From CAYSFE01 sp964430225 (GTDB taxonomy: Bacteria > Patescibacteriota > Dojkabacteria > GCA-016699595 > JBAXKR01), in assembly GCA_964430225.1 (NCBI GenBank), contig CAYSFE010000004.1, forward strand, positions 1 through 56,001: 56,001 nt of DNA. The letters run 5' to 3'. The notes under the pieces were generated by a model that saw only the letters and a program-made list of their open reading frames with translations, had not been told where the DNA came from and made no database searches. Positions 35,801 through 45,710 of this stretch are shown in pieces; the first letter of the stretch is position 1, and each line of letters starts with the position of its first letter. The position numbers were made by a program, and so were the translations under genes.

Positions 35801-37138
35801 AAATATTACTGGAGAGTTGGAACCATGGATAACACAGTAGAGAGTCAAAATGCACCATCTTATTCAAATGCAGTAACACTCACACCTAAAGGTGTATACA
35901 CAGAGCCACCTACACTTACTAGTTCTCCAATAGCTCTAGATGTGTCTACAAAGAAAGCTAAGATAAGCTGGACTACAAGTAGGTCATCTGATAGTAAACT
36001 TGCTTATGGAATCAACTCGGGTGAGTATTTTGAAGTAGAAGCATACGCTTCTGATAAAAAGACTGATCATTTAATTGCTCTTACAAATCTCTCTCCATCG
36101 ACCCTTTACTATTACGTAGCAAAATGGACAGATGAGGATGGTAATACAGGAACTTCTCCTGAACTTAGTTTTAGAACGTCAGAAGCACCTGATATTAAGG
36201 ATGTTTCAGTAACAAATATTTCAGTTTCCTCAGCATTAATTAAATACACTTCAAGAGGTGCAAGTAATATTAAAATATATTTTGGTAAATCAACAGGATT
36301 TGGAGGAGTAAAAGAGATTCCAACTTCACCAATAGAGTCACAATATACCTCACAGCTAACGGGATTAGATGATGGAACAAAGTATTACTACAAAATTAAC
36401 TCATTAGATGTTGACGGTAATGAATATCAAGGGACCACATTAGATCTAACAACTTTGCCTCGACCTCGACTATTTGAAATTAATTTCTCACAAATCAGAG
36501 GTACTGCCCAACCGTCAATCTTGGTTACCTGGAACTCTAATACAGAAGTATCAACAGTAGTTTCATATTATGAAGCAAGTAATCCGGGTTCAGTAAAAGA
36601 TGAAACTAATCCAAACTTAATAAAGGGAATTAATAGGGCAATACTTAGATCCTTAAGTCCAGAAACAAATTATGCAATGGTTATTAAGGCTCGTGATAAG
36701 GTGGGTAATGAAGTTGTATCTGATATATATCAATTCACAACTGCAATAGATACTCGTCCTCCTACAATTTCAGGGTTAAAAGTAGAGTCAGTGGTTCCTG
36801 CTAAGTCCGGTCAGTCAACAGGAGCTCAGATAATTGTTTCTTGGAATACTGATAAACCAGCAACTTCACAAGTTGAGTTTGGAGAAGGTACTAACGGTAA
36901 CTATTCTCAAAAGACACAGGAAGAAACAACGTTAAAACAAAATCATCTTGTTGTTATTTCTGATCTTACTCCTTCTAAAGTATATTCAATTAGAGCACTA
37001 TCTCGAGATAAGGCAGGGAATATTGGAAAGAGTAGTGGGAATAACACACTTACACCAAAGGCTGTCGATAGTGCCTTAGATATTGTCATAACAATTCTAT
37101 CTGATGCATTCTCATTTTTAAGTGGAATTAATAAATAA
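32864..37138 (+). CDS. Giant modular surface protein, array copy B (LamG plus CBM-like head)
   Basis: A 1424-residue protein. A basic N-terminus and helix at 12-30 serve as signal or anchor; then SASGTPWVQTDWSGGVGAS, shared by the array. Head: a LamG-type jellyroll (about 103-298, LWLKADSIVG ... DGINDEM ... GDIAEMIIFDTSL) and a CBM-like sandwich (about 300-418, VGGGWYKLTGTL). The stalk from 418 to the end has about nine Ig/FN3-like domains and ends in the tail DSALDIVITILSDAFSFLSGINK. No catalytic site or LPXTG motif. The ATG at 32873 is an alternative start. It is the first gene of the array and follows dus by 40 nt. Confidence 0.85.
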   Translation: MCSMLVRIKKYNIVLLVIFIVILLVIFGNILRSLISASGTPWVQTDWSGGVGASTTTQYESGTNVNVSTAGEVSILPLEKLSNTNFESDINSWDVGTSPSSISGLSLWLKADSIVGLNDGDAVGSWTDQSSYVNSAIQLTANLKPLYKTNILNGKPVVRFDGINDEMTISQGITHGTTFIVGKRSSTGSPFAEIGGGSVGNRRGFIGAAYPAYASYDEYYVNGTSVPNGGSGALNTQLIFTGRSPTTPINSTTFRLGYGSPSYSYLNGDIAEMIIFDTSLSLTNRQLIESYLQNKYGISSGYLTVTRDIATTYASSAGSAKIVAGSLGGNFTQSVNVGDTDSYNLNVYAYTTGAAITSSDAELYYNGSVISTSYTSVGGGWYKLTGTLTGANSTRQYGVQVKGGKTIYLDNFSVNKFTSATLTSNIYDTSIPSVWNNLTYVTTIPVNTSITVKVRAGDQPNLSDASTFGACSGISSGVDLTGGCSPDNRRYIQYELTLNGSGIASPTLSDIMIENSAADLIPPNTNASSVVMYRSNGGSTVGSESWTSVLSPKFTWTAGADDTTVKGYCLRLVNKSSLAPSFDDTSNTDLTNITFNSSGLLNSSNSPVETSGSNCSFIISGTEIDFSNQSYRQAPWLTTSSDLYYLFVKVIDVGNNMYTGPSAFFKFKVDITAPNNVSYISSASGTFGNVNDMNFSWPVVGGTASSDNDSGLLGWQYQINSSSGTWEGTDTSASLGEKYIPSNFNSFPYFLSSIVDGPNIQIGNNVIYFRTIDVAGNVSSEATLRTANISFGGAAPTFPSTCDNTTGITITPTVSTSNSFALSWPSATPAPGRTISKYYYMVNTEPPATLATITSNTATYLESTETNVASAPLSGVVKGANSVYVVSVDDINIYSSTNCLKGTFNLNSTLPDSPLTLSVSDTSIKSASIWRASLAWNDPVYKGTGILTYKIDRSIDGTTWINVTTTNGNAYLDTVAESRKYYWRVGTMDNTVESQNAPSYSNAVTLTPKGVYTEPPTLTSSPIALDVSTKKAKISWTTSRSSDSKLAYGINSGEYFEVEAYASDKKTDHLIALTNLSPSTLYYYVAKWTDEDGNTGTSPELSFRTSEAPDIKDVSVTNISVSSALIKYTSRGASNIKIYFGKSTGFGGVKEIPTSPIESQYTSQLTGLDDGTKYYYKINSLDVDGNEYQGTTLDLTTLPRPRLFEINFSQIRGTAQPSILVTWNSNTEVSTVVSYYEASNPGSVKDETNPNLIKGINRAILRSLSPETNYAMVIKARDKVGNEVVSDIYQFTTAIDTRPPTISGLKVESVVPAKSGQSTGAQIIVSWNTDKPATSQVEFGEGTNGNYSQKTQEETTLKQNHLVVISDLTPSKVYSIRALSRDKAGNIGKSSGNNTLTPKAVDSALDIVITILSDAFSFLSGINK

Positions 37139-40100
37139 TGTATATAGATATTAAAAAATTAAAAATAGTTCCGGTAATTGTATTGGTAGTAGTTTTTGTG
37201 TTTGTATTTGGAAATATTTTACGTAGCTTAACATCTGCAAGTGGTACTCCATGGGTACAAACGGATTGGAGTTCAGGTGTTGGATCCTCGACTGTAAATC
37301 AATATTCATCTGGTAGTAATGTTGTAGTAGCTACACCTAATCAAATAACTCTAACAAGTTCTGAAAAAGCTTCAAATATAGGATTTGAAAGTAATATGAG
37401 TGGTTGGAATTCAGGTGATACTCCTGATCAAATAGCAAGTTTAAGGATGTGGTTAAAAGCAGATGCAATTGTTGGAAAAAATGATAACGATACAATCTCA
37501 ACATGGGATGACAGCAGTGGGAATAGTAATAGTGTGACTGCAGCTGTTGGAAAAGAGCCAATATACAATACAGGCATATTAAATGGTAATCCAGTAGTTA
37601 GTTTTAATGCTGCTGGTCAAAAATCACTTACGAATAATCTAAATATGAGTACTCCTTCTACGGTAATCTATGTGTCTAGAATTAATGGAGCTACTGCAGG
37701 AAGAATCTTATCTGGTAAAAACAATAACTGGTTACTAGGATATTGGAGTGGGACACGTAAGGTAATCTATGCAGAGGGCTGGGTATCTGCAGGAGGAATT
37801 GCTACAGACACAAATTGGTATATGTATACTGCAACAACATCTGGAAGTTTAACAACTGGATATGAAAATGGAACAGAATGGGTAAGTAATAGTGGAGGAA
37901 TAGCAGGAATAAATGGATTCAGTTTAAACGGTTTTGGAGGATCAAGTGAGTTTTCAGATGCGCAAATAGCTGAAGTAATAGCTTTTAATACAGTTCTTAA
38001 CAGTACAGATAGAGGTAGGGTTGAAAGTTACTTAGCTAACAAATATGGATTAACATCATCTATATATTTAACTTCAACTAGAGATACAGGGACAAAACGA
38101 ACAGGTAGTGCATCAGCTAAACTTGTAACTGGATCAAGTGCTGGTAATTTTACCCAGTCTATAAATGTAGGAAATACAAATCAATATAACTTGGTGGGAT
38201 ATGCATATACAGATGGAAGTGCAGTAACATCTTCTGATGCTGAGCTTTCATATAATGGGGGAGCAGTAACGACTACATATACTTCAGTTGGTGGTGGATG
38301 GTACAAGCTATCTGCAAATGTAACAGGTGCTAATGCAAATAGATCATATGGCGTTCAAGTAAAGGCAAATAAGACAGTATACTTTGATGATTTTAGTGTA
38401 CTTGGATATTCTACAACTGGTAACTTAGTCTCAAACATATATGACACTAATACAGGTAGTGATTGGGATAATCTTACATATGCTGTTACTCTCCCTGCTA
38501 ATACAACGGCTACTGTTAAAGTAAGAGCTGGTAATCAATCTGATTTATCTGATGCTAGTAACTTTGCTGCATGTAGTGGAGTAGCTAGTGGAGCTGATTT
38601 AAGTGGAGGATGTTCAGTTGATAACAAAAGATATGTACAGTACGAAGTAACATTAGGTAGTGATGGATCAGCTACTCCTACGTTTACAAGTATAACCATT
38701 GAAAACTCACCATCAGATATTATTCCGCCATCAGTAAATGCATCAAATGTGATTATGTATAGGACAAATGGTGGAACAACCGTTTCTTCATTGGGATGGA
38801 CATCATCTCTTTCTCCTAAGTTTACTTGGGATAGTGGAATAGATGAAACAGGAATAAAAGGATATTGCTTAAGACTTGTGAATAAATCTACACTTGATCC
38901 AGGTTTTGATGACACAAGTCCTACAGATCTTACAAATATTACATATAATAGTTCGGGACTTTTAGATTCTGCTAATTCACCTATTTCAACATCTGGTACA
39001 AATTGTAGCTTTATCATCTCAGGTACTGAAATAGATTTTGCAAACCAATCATATAGATTAGCTCCTTGGCTAACCACATCAACTGATCCTTACTATCTTT
39101 TCATTAAAGTTATTGATGTAGGAAACAATATGCATACTGGTGCTTCAGCTTTCTTTAAATTCAAAGCTGATATTACATCTCCTACAAACGTGTCATATAT
39201 TTCTTCAGCTTCAGGAACATTTGGAAATGTAAATGATATGAACTTCTCTTGGCCAATAGTTGGAGGTACTGCATCAAGTGATAACGATAGTGGACTCTTA
39301 GGATGGCAGTATCAAGTAAATAGTACAAGTGGAACATGGCAGGGACCTGATACTAATGCATCCCTCGGTGTTAACTATATACCTGCAAACTTTAATTCTT
39401 TTCCATATTTCTTAACTGCAGGTGTGGATGGTCCAAATATACAAATTGGGAATAACGTGATCTACTTTAGAAGTATAGATTTTGCTGGTAATGTATCAAG
39501 TGGGGCATCACTAAGAACTGCAAACATTGCATTTGGTGGAGCTGCTCCAACATTCCCATCTACTTGTGACAACACAATAGGGATTACTGTTACTCCAACT
39601 ACTTCTACTTCAAACTCATATGCTCTTAGTTGGCCAGCAGCAACACCAGCTCCTGGAAGAAGTATTAGTAAGTATTACTACATGATTAATACACAACCAC
39701 CAGCAACTTTGTCTACGATTACTAGTAATACTGCAACATATCTAGAAACAAACTCTACAAGTATATCTGCTGGAGCTTTAGGAGGGGTAGTTAAGGGAGC
39801 AAATAGTGTGTATGTAGTAGCAGTAGATGACATAGACATATATTCCTCTACTAATTGTTTAAAGGGAACATTTACTTTAAATTCAAATTTACCTGATCCA
39901 CCAAGTAGTTTAAGTGTTTCAGATGCTTCTATTAAAAGTGCTAGTCTATGGAGAGCTTCACTAGCATGGGGATTACCTACATACAAAGGAACTGGAATTC
40001 TAAGCTACAAGATAGAAAGATCAGAAGATGGAAGTAGTTGGACAACAATCTCAACTACTTCTGGTAATGCATATCTTGATACTGTCTCTGAAAGCAAAAG

Positions 40101-41436
40101 ATATTACTGGAGAGTTTCTACTATGGATAACACAATAGAAAGTCAAAATGCACCTAGTGCATCTAATGCAGTTACAACTATACCTAAAGGTGTATATACA
40201 GAACCACCAACACTTACAAGTACTCCAGTATCTTTAGATATTTCTACTAAGAAAGCTAAGGTAAGCTGGACAACAAGTAGAGAGGCAGATAGCAAGATTG
40301 CATATGGAACTAAGAGCGGAGAATATTTCACAGAGGAGGTATATAACTCGGTGAAAGAAACAGATCATTTAATATCCTTAACAAATCTATCTCCAGGAAC
40401 TTTGTATTACTATGTTGCTAAGTGGACTGATGAAGATGGTAATACAGGAACTAGTCCTGAATTAAGTTTTAGAACTTCAGAAGCACCTAATGTAAAAGAT
40501 GTATCGGTTACTAACATATCCGTTTCATCTGCGTTAATAAAATATACTTCAAAGGGAGCAAATAACATAAAGATATATTATGGGAAGTCTACTGGATTTG
40601 GTGGAGTAAAAGATTTACCTGTTTCACCTGTAGAGTCTCCATATACCTCACAACTCACTGGACTTGATGATGGAGTAAAATACTATTACAAAATTAATAC
40701 TCTTGATGCAGATGGAAATGAATATCAAGGAACTACTTTAGACTTTACAACCCTACCTCGTCCAAGACTATTCAATATTAATTTCTCACAAATACGAGGT
40801 ACAGCACAACCTTCTGTATTAATATCTTGGGAAAGTAATACTGAAGTATCAACAGTAGTCTCTTACTATAAATCAAATAACCCGGGTGCTGTAAAAGATG
40901 AAACAAATCCTAATTTAATTAAGGGAGTAAATAGATCAATACTACGTTCTCTTGATCCTGAAACTAACTACGCAATGGTGATTAAGGCAAGAGATAAAGT
41001 TGGTAACGAAGTAATTAGTGATATATATCAATTTACTACAGCCATAGATACAAGACCTCCTACAATCTCAGCCCTAAAAGTAGAAACAGTAATACCTGAA
41101 AAAGCTGGACAAAATGTAGGTGCACAAATAATTATTTCTTGGAATACAGATAAGCCATCAACCTCGCAAGTAGAGTTTGGAGAAGGAACAGGAGGAAACT
41201 ATTCTCAAAAAACACAAGAAGAAACTACACTAAAACAAAATCATCTTGTTGTTATCTCTGACCTTACTCCATCAAAAGTGTATTCAATTCGAGCACTTTC
41301 TCGAGATAAGGCTGGGAATATTGGAAAAAGTAATGGGAATAACACACTCACTCCAAAATCAGTGGATAGTGCTTTAGATATTGTAATAACGATTCTATCT
41401 GATGCATTCTCGTTCTTAAGTGGATTAAATAAATAA
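37138..41436 (+). CDS. Giant modular surface protein, array copy C (LamG plus CBM-like head)
   Basis: A 1432-residue protein with the same plan as copy B. N-terminal helix at about 10-29, then the SASGTPWVQTDWSSGVG linker. The head again has LamG-like LRMWLKADAIVGKNDND ... AQIAEVIAFNTVL (about 103-305) and a CBM-like sandwich with VGGGWYKLSANVTG (to about 425). The loops that differ most from copy B are those expected at the binding face of a jellyroll (inference). The stalk is collinear with copy B. ATG overlaps the TAA of copy B by one base; no Shine-Dalgarno is apparent, suggesting termination-reinitiation. Confidence 0.85.
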   Translation: MYIDIKKLKIVPVIVLVVVFVFVFGNILRSLTSASGTPWVQTDWSSGVGSSTVNQYSSGSNVVVATPNQITLTSSEKASNIGFESNMSGWNSGDTPDQIASLRMWLKADAIVGKNDNDTISTWDDSSGNSNSVTAAVGKEPIYNTGILNGNPVVSFNAAGQKSLTNNLNMSTPSTVIYVSRINGATAGRILSGKNNNWLLGYWSGTRKVIYAEGWVSAGGIATDTNWYMYTATTSGSLTTGYENGTEWVSNSGGIAGINGFSLNGFGGSSEFSDAQIAEVIAFNTVLNSTDRGRVESYLANKYGLTSSIYLTSTRDTGTKRTGSASAKLVTGSSAGNFTQSINVGNTNQYNLVGYAYTDGSAVTSSDAELSYNGGAVTTTYTSVGGGWYKLSANVTGANANRSYGVQVKANKTVYFDDFSVLGYSTTGNLVSNIYDTNTGSDWDNLTYAVTLPANTTATVKVRAGNQSDLSDASNFAACSGVASGADLSGGCSVDNKRYVQYEVTLGSDGSATPTFTSITIENSPSDIIPPSVNASNVIMYRTNGGTTVSSLGWTSSLSPKFTWDSGIDETGIKGYCLRLVNKSTLDPGFDDTSPTDLTNITYNSSGLLDSANSPISTSGTNCSFIISGTEIDFANQSYRLAPWLTTSTDPYYLFIKVIDVGNNMHTGASAFFKFKADITSPTNVSYISSASGTFGNVNDMNFSWPIVGGTASSDNDSGLLGWQYQVNSTSGTWQGPDTNASLGVNYIPANFNSFPYFLTAGVDGPNIQIGNNVIYFRSIDFAGNVSSGASLRTANIAFGGAAPTFPSTCDNTIGITVTPTTSTSNSYALSWPAATPAPGRSISKYYYMINTQPPATLSTITSNTATYLETNSTSISAGALGGVVKGANSVYVVAVDDIDIYSSTNCLKGTFTLNSNLPDPPSSLSVSDASIKSASLWRASLAWGLPTYKGTGILSYKIERSEDGSSWTTISTTSGNAYLDTVSESKRYYWRVSTMDNTIESQNAPSASNAVTTIPKGVYTEPPTLTSTPVSLDISTKKAKVSWTTSREADSKIAYGTKSGEYFTEEVYNSVKETDHLISLTNLSPGTLYYYVAKWTDEDGNTGTSPELSFRTSEAPNVKDVSVTNISVSSALIKYTSKGANNIKIYYGKSTGFGGVKDLPVSPVESPYTSQLTGLDDGVKYYYKINTLDADGNEYQGTTLDFTTLPRPRLFNINFSQIRGTAQPSVLISWESNTEVSTVVSYYKSNNPGAVKDETNPNLIKGVNRSILRSLDPETNYAMVIKARDKVGNEVISDIYQFTTAIDTRPPTISALKVETVIPEKAGQNVGAQIIISWNTDKPSTSQVEFGEGTGGNYSQKTQEETTLKQNHLVVISDLTPSKVYSIRALSRDKAGNIGKSNGNNTLTPKSVDSALDIVITILSDAFSFLSGLNK

Positions 41437-44400
41437 TGAAAATTAAGAATAAATTAAAAAATATAAATAAACATTTAAATAAAATAAGGATTGCTCCATT
41501 ATTAGTTCTAGTTTTTGTTCTAGTATTTGTATTTGGAAATGTTTTAAAAAGTTTAATATCAGCAAGTGGAGTTCCATGGGTTCAAACAGACTGGAGTGGA
41601 GGAGTAGGAGCAAGTAATACAACTCAGTTTAGTTCGGGAAGTAATATTGATTACGGAACAAACGGAGAAATTAAATTAACAGGAACTGCAGGTTGGTATA
41701 ACTCGTCATGGTTAAATAGAAAGAAAATAACATTTAATAATACAACTGCAAATATTGGAACCACAGCTGAGAATCTTGTTAACTACCCTGTACTAGTCAA
41801 ATTAACAAGTAGTAATTTTGATTTCTCTAAAGCTAAAAGTGATGGATCTGACATACGTTTTACTGATAGTGATGGAACTACACTTTTAAGCTATGAAATA
41901 GAGAAGTGGGATAGTGTGAATCAACTAGCATCGGTATGGGTAAAGGTTCCTCAAATAAATATTGAATCAAATACAGATAGTATATATTTGTACTTCGGAA
42001 ACTCTGGTGCAACTGATGGACAGGCTGCAACAAGTGTTTGGGATTCAAACTTTGTAGGTGTATATCATTTAAAAGAAGATCCTTCTGGTCCATCAAAACC
42101 AATAAAAGATTCAACTACATATGCAAATAATGGTAATACCGTTGGTTCAATGACAACAGGAGATGTGGTTAGTGGTCAGCTTGGGACAGCATTAGATTTT
42201 GATGGGAATGATGCAATTGTTGTAGATAATCATGCTTCAATGAGTGGTATGAGCTATTTAACTCAAGAAGCTTGGGTATACATGAGATCGTTTGTTGGTA
42301 CTCCTGTGGTTATGGGAAAAAACAATAGTTACGATTTATATATAAGTTCAGGTGGAACGTTACTTTCCGACTATAAAGCTGCTAATGGTGGTGCAGTGCC
42401 TCTAAATGCATGGGCACAAATAGTAATGACATACAATGGTACTAATGCAAGGCTATATGTTAATGGTGTACTTACTGCAACAGGTGGCGCAACAAGTGGT
42501 GCTATTACCATTTCAAACACACCTTTTGAAATAGGTAGATGGGCGAGTACTACTGAATATGTTAATGGATTAATAGATGAATCAAGAGTTTCAATAGTTG
42601 CTAGAAGTGCAGCGTGGATAGCTGTTTCATACAAACAAGGAACAAATAATTTCAATACCTATCTCTCAACTGAAAACTATTATGTAACCTCAGCTACATT
42701 AACATCAAACATATATGATACTACTACTGAAAGTGATTATGGACTTCTTACATATACTGCAACTACTCCTGCTGGATCTAGTGTGTCTGTTAAAGTAAGA
42801 TCTGGTAATCAATCAGACTTATCTGATGCAAGTAACTTTAATGTATGTGCTGCTACTGCATCTGGAGTAGATTTAAGTGGGGGGTGTAGTCCAGATAATA
42901 AAAGATATGCTCAGTATGAAGTTACTTTAACTGGAAATGGTTTAGTAACTCCAACATTTTCAGATATAACAATAAATAATTCACCTTCAGACATAACACC
43001 TCCAAATACAAATGCATCAAGTGTAATTATGTATCGAACAAATGGGGGAACTACTGTTAATTCAGAAGAGTGGATTTCATCTTTATCACCTAAGTTTAGT
43101 TGGACAGCAGGTGCTGATGAAACTGGTATTAAGGGATATTGTTTAAGGCTTGTAAGTAAAGCATCTTTAGCTCCAAGTTTTGATGATACTAGTCCAACTG
43201 ATTTAACAAATGTTGTATTTAATTCTTCAGGTCTTGTAAGTTCTTCAAATTCTCCAGTAGGAACAGCTGGTTCAGACTGTACTTTTATCATCAACTCAAC
43301 TGAAATAGATTTTTCTAATCAGGCATATAGACAGGCTCCATGGTTAACAACATCTTCTGATCTATACTATCTCTTTGTTAAAGTAATTGATGTTGGAAAC
43401 AATATGTACACTGGTCCTGCTACTTTCTTTAAATTTAAATTTGATTCAACAGTTCCAACCAATGTAAGTTACATATCATCAGCCTCGGGAACATTTGGAA
43501 ATGTAAATGACATGAACTTCTCTTGGCCAGTAGCTGGAGGTACTGCATCTAGTGATAACGATAGTGGACTCTTAGGGTGGCAGTATCAGATAAATAGCTC
43601 TAGTGGGACATGGCAGGGTACAGACACTAGTGTTCCTCTAGGTGAAAACTATATCCCATCTAACTATTCTTCTTTCCCATATTTCTTAAGTTCAATAACT
43701 GATGGTCCTAATGTTCAGATAGGGAACAATGTCATATATTTTAGAACAATAGATATAGCAGGAAATGTTTCAAGTCCTGCAACTCTTAGAACTGCAAATA
43801 TATCATTTGGAGGAGCAGCTCCTACATTCCCAGGGTCATGTGACAATACTACTGGAATTACAATTACACCAACAACATCTACCTCAAACTCATTTAGTCT
43901 ATCTTGGCCTGCAGCAACACCAGCTCCAGGTAGAACAATTTCTAAGTACTACTATATGGTTAATACTCAACCACCTTCAACACTAGCTACTATTACATCT
44001 AACACTGCAACATATATTGAATCGGTTGGTACTACTGTTGCAAGTGCACCTTTGAGTGCTGTAGTGAAGGGATCAAATAGCGTGTATGTAGTTGCTGTAG
44101 ATGATATTAATATTTACTCTTCAACAAACTGTTTGAAAGGTACATTTACACTTAACTCAACACTTCCTGATTCTCCATTAAATCTTTCTGTTGCAGATAC
44201 TTCTGTTAAAAGTGCATCAATATGGAGAGCTTCCTTAGCTTGGAATACACCTGTGTACAAAGGGACTGGAATACTCTCATATACTATTGATAGATCAGAA
44301 GATGGAAGTTCTTGGACTAATGTAGGGTCTACTTCTGGAACAGCGTTCTTAGATACTGTAGCTGAAAGTAAAAGATATTACTGGAGAGTTTCTACAATGG

Positions 44401-45710
44401 ATAACACAATAGAATCACAAAATGCACCAAGTGCATCTAATGCAGTTACACTAATCCCTAAAGGTGTATATACAGAAGCTCCAACACTTACAAGTTCACC
44501 AGTTGCTCTCGATATTTCAACTAAGAAAGCTAAGATTAGCTGGACTACAAGTAGAGAAGCGGATAGTAAGATTGCATTTGGTACATCATCAGGCATATAT
44601 TTTAATGAAGAAGTATACAGCTCAACAAAAGAAACTAATCATTTAATATTCCTATCAAACTTAACTCCAGCAACTTTGTATTACTATGTGGCAAGATGGA
44701 CTGATGAAGATGGAAATACTGGAACAAGTCCTGAGCTTAGTTTTAGAACTCTTGAAGCACCCCGTGTAAAAGATGTATCAGTTACAAATATATCTATTTC
44801 TTCAGCATTAATTAAGTATACTTCTAAAGGAGCAAGTAGTGTAAAGATATATTATGGTAAATCTACTGATTTTGGAGGGGTAAAAGAAATACCTACTTCT
44901 CCTGTTGAGGCTCCATATACCTCACAATTAACAGGACTTGATGATGGGACGAAGTACTATTACAAAATTAATTCTTTAGATGCCGATGGAAATGAGTATC
45001 AAGGGACAGTCTTAGATTTAACAACACTTCCAAGACCTCGTCTATTTGATATTAACTTCTCACAGATTAGAGGAACTGCTCAACCATCAGTACTTGTATC
45101 TTGGAATTCTAATACTGAAGTCTCTACAGTTGTTTCATATTACGAAGCAAATAACTCGACTGTAGTGAAAGATGAGACAAATCCAAATCTAATAAAGGGA
45201 GTAAATAGAGCAATATTAAGAAATTTAAATCCAGAAACAAACTATGCAATGGTAATTAAAGCAAGGGATAAAGTTGGAAATGAAGTTGTAAGTGATGTAT
45301 ATCAATTTACAACTGCAATAGATACAAGACCTCCTACAATCTCTTCGCTTAAAGTTGAATCTGTGGTGCCAGCTAAGTCCGGTCAATCAACGGGGGCACA
45401 GATAATTGTGTCATGGAATACGGATAAGCCTGCTACAAGTCAGGTTGAGTTTGGAGAAGGCACAGGAGGAAACTATTCTCAAAAGACACAGGAAGAGACT
45501 ACATTAAAACAAAATCATTTAGTAGTTATCTCTGACCTAACTCCTTCAAAGGTGTATTCAATACGTGCACTTTCAAGAGATAAAGCAGGGAATATTGGAA
45601 AGAGTAGTGGGAACAATACACTAACACCAAAATCTGTAGATTCTGCTCTAGATATTGTAATTACGATTCTATCTGATGCATTCTCTTTCTTAAGTGGAAT
45701 AAATAAATAA
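41436..45710 (+). CDS. Giant modular surface protein, array copy D (DUF2341 plus LamG head)
   Basis: A 1424-residue protein with a longer basic N-terminus (KIKNKLKNINKHLNK) before the helix at about 24-42. The head differs from B and C: a DUF2341-type domain (WYNSSWLNRKKITF ... DSDGTTLLSYEIEKWD ... IYLYFGNSGATDG, about 84-195), then a LamG-type domain (VYHLKEDPSG ... FDGNDAIVVDN ... RLYVNGVLTATGG ... GLIDESRVS, about 205-405). The stalk starts near residue 417 and is collinear with the others. DUF2341 plus LamG is common in large secreted adhesin-like proteins. Confidence 0.85.
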   Translation: MKIKNKLKNINKHLNKIRIAPLLVLVFVLVFVFGNVLKSLISASGVPWVQTDWSGGVGASNTTQFSSGSNIDYGTNGEIKLTGTAGWYNSSWLNRKKITFNNTTANIGTTAENLVNYPVLVKLTSSNFDFSKAKSDGSDIRFTDSDGTTLLSYEIEKWDSVNQLASVWVKVPQINIESNTDSIYLYFGNSGATDGQAATSVWDSNFVGVYHLKEDPSGPSKPIKDSTTYANNGNTVGSMTTGDVVSGQLGTALDFDGNDAIVVDNHASMSGMSYLTQEAWVYMRSFVGTPVVMGKNNSYDLYISSGGTLLSDYKAANGGAVPLNAWAQIVMTYNGTNARLYVNGVLTATGGATSGAITISNTPFEIGRWASTTEYVNGLIDESRVSIVARSAAWIAVSYKQGTNNFNTYLSTENYYVTSATLTSNIYDTTTESDYGLLTYTATTPAGSSVSVKVRSGNQSDLSDASNFNVCAATASGVDLSGGCSPDNKRYAQYEVTLTGNGLVTPTFSDITINNSPSDITPPNTNASSVIMYRTNGGTTVNSEEWISSLSPKFSWTAGADETGIKGYCLRLVSKASLAPSFDDTSPTDLTNVVFNSSGLVSSSNSPVGTAGSDCTFIINSTEIDFSNQAYRQAPWLTTSSDLYYLFVKVIDVGNNMYTGPATFFKFKFDSTVPTNVSYISSASGTFGNVNDMNFSWPVAGGTASSDNDSGLLGWQYQINSSSGTWQGTDTSVPLGENYIPSNYSSFPYFLSSITDGPNVQIGNNVIYFRTIDIAGNVSSPATLRTANISFGGAAPTFPGSCDNTTGITITPTTSTSNSFSLSWPAATPAPGRTISKYYYMVNTQPPSTLATITSNTATYIESVGTTVASAPLSAVVKGSNSVYVVAVDDINIYSSTNCLKGTFTLNSTLPDSPLNLSVADTSVKSASIWRASLAWNTPVYKGTGILSYTIDRSEDGSSWTNVGSTSGTAFLDTVAESKRYYWRVSTMDNTIESQNAPSASNAVTLIPKGVYTEAPTLTSSPVALDISTKKAKISWTTSREADSKIAFGTSSGIYFNEEVYSSTKETNHLIFLSNLTPATLYYYVARWTDEDGNTGTSPELSFRTLEAPRVKDVSVTNISISSALIKYTSKGASSVKIYYGKSTDFGGVKEIPTSPVEAPYTSQLTGLDDGTKYYYKINSLDADGNEYQGTVLDLTTLPRPRLFDINFSQIRGTAQPSVLVSWNSNTEVSTVVSYYEANNSTVVKDETNPNLIKGVNRAILRNLNPETNYAMVIKARDKVGNEVVSDVYQFTTAIDTRPPTISSLKVESVVPAKSGQSTGAQIIVSWNTDKPATSQVEFGEGTGGNYSQKTQEETTLKQNHLVVISDLTPSKVYSIRALSRDKAGNIGKSSGNNTLTPKSVDSALDIVITILSDAFSFLSGINK

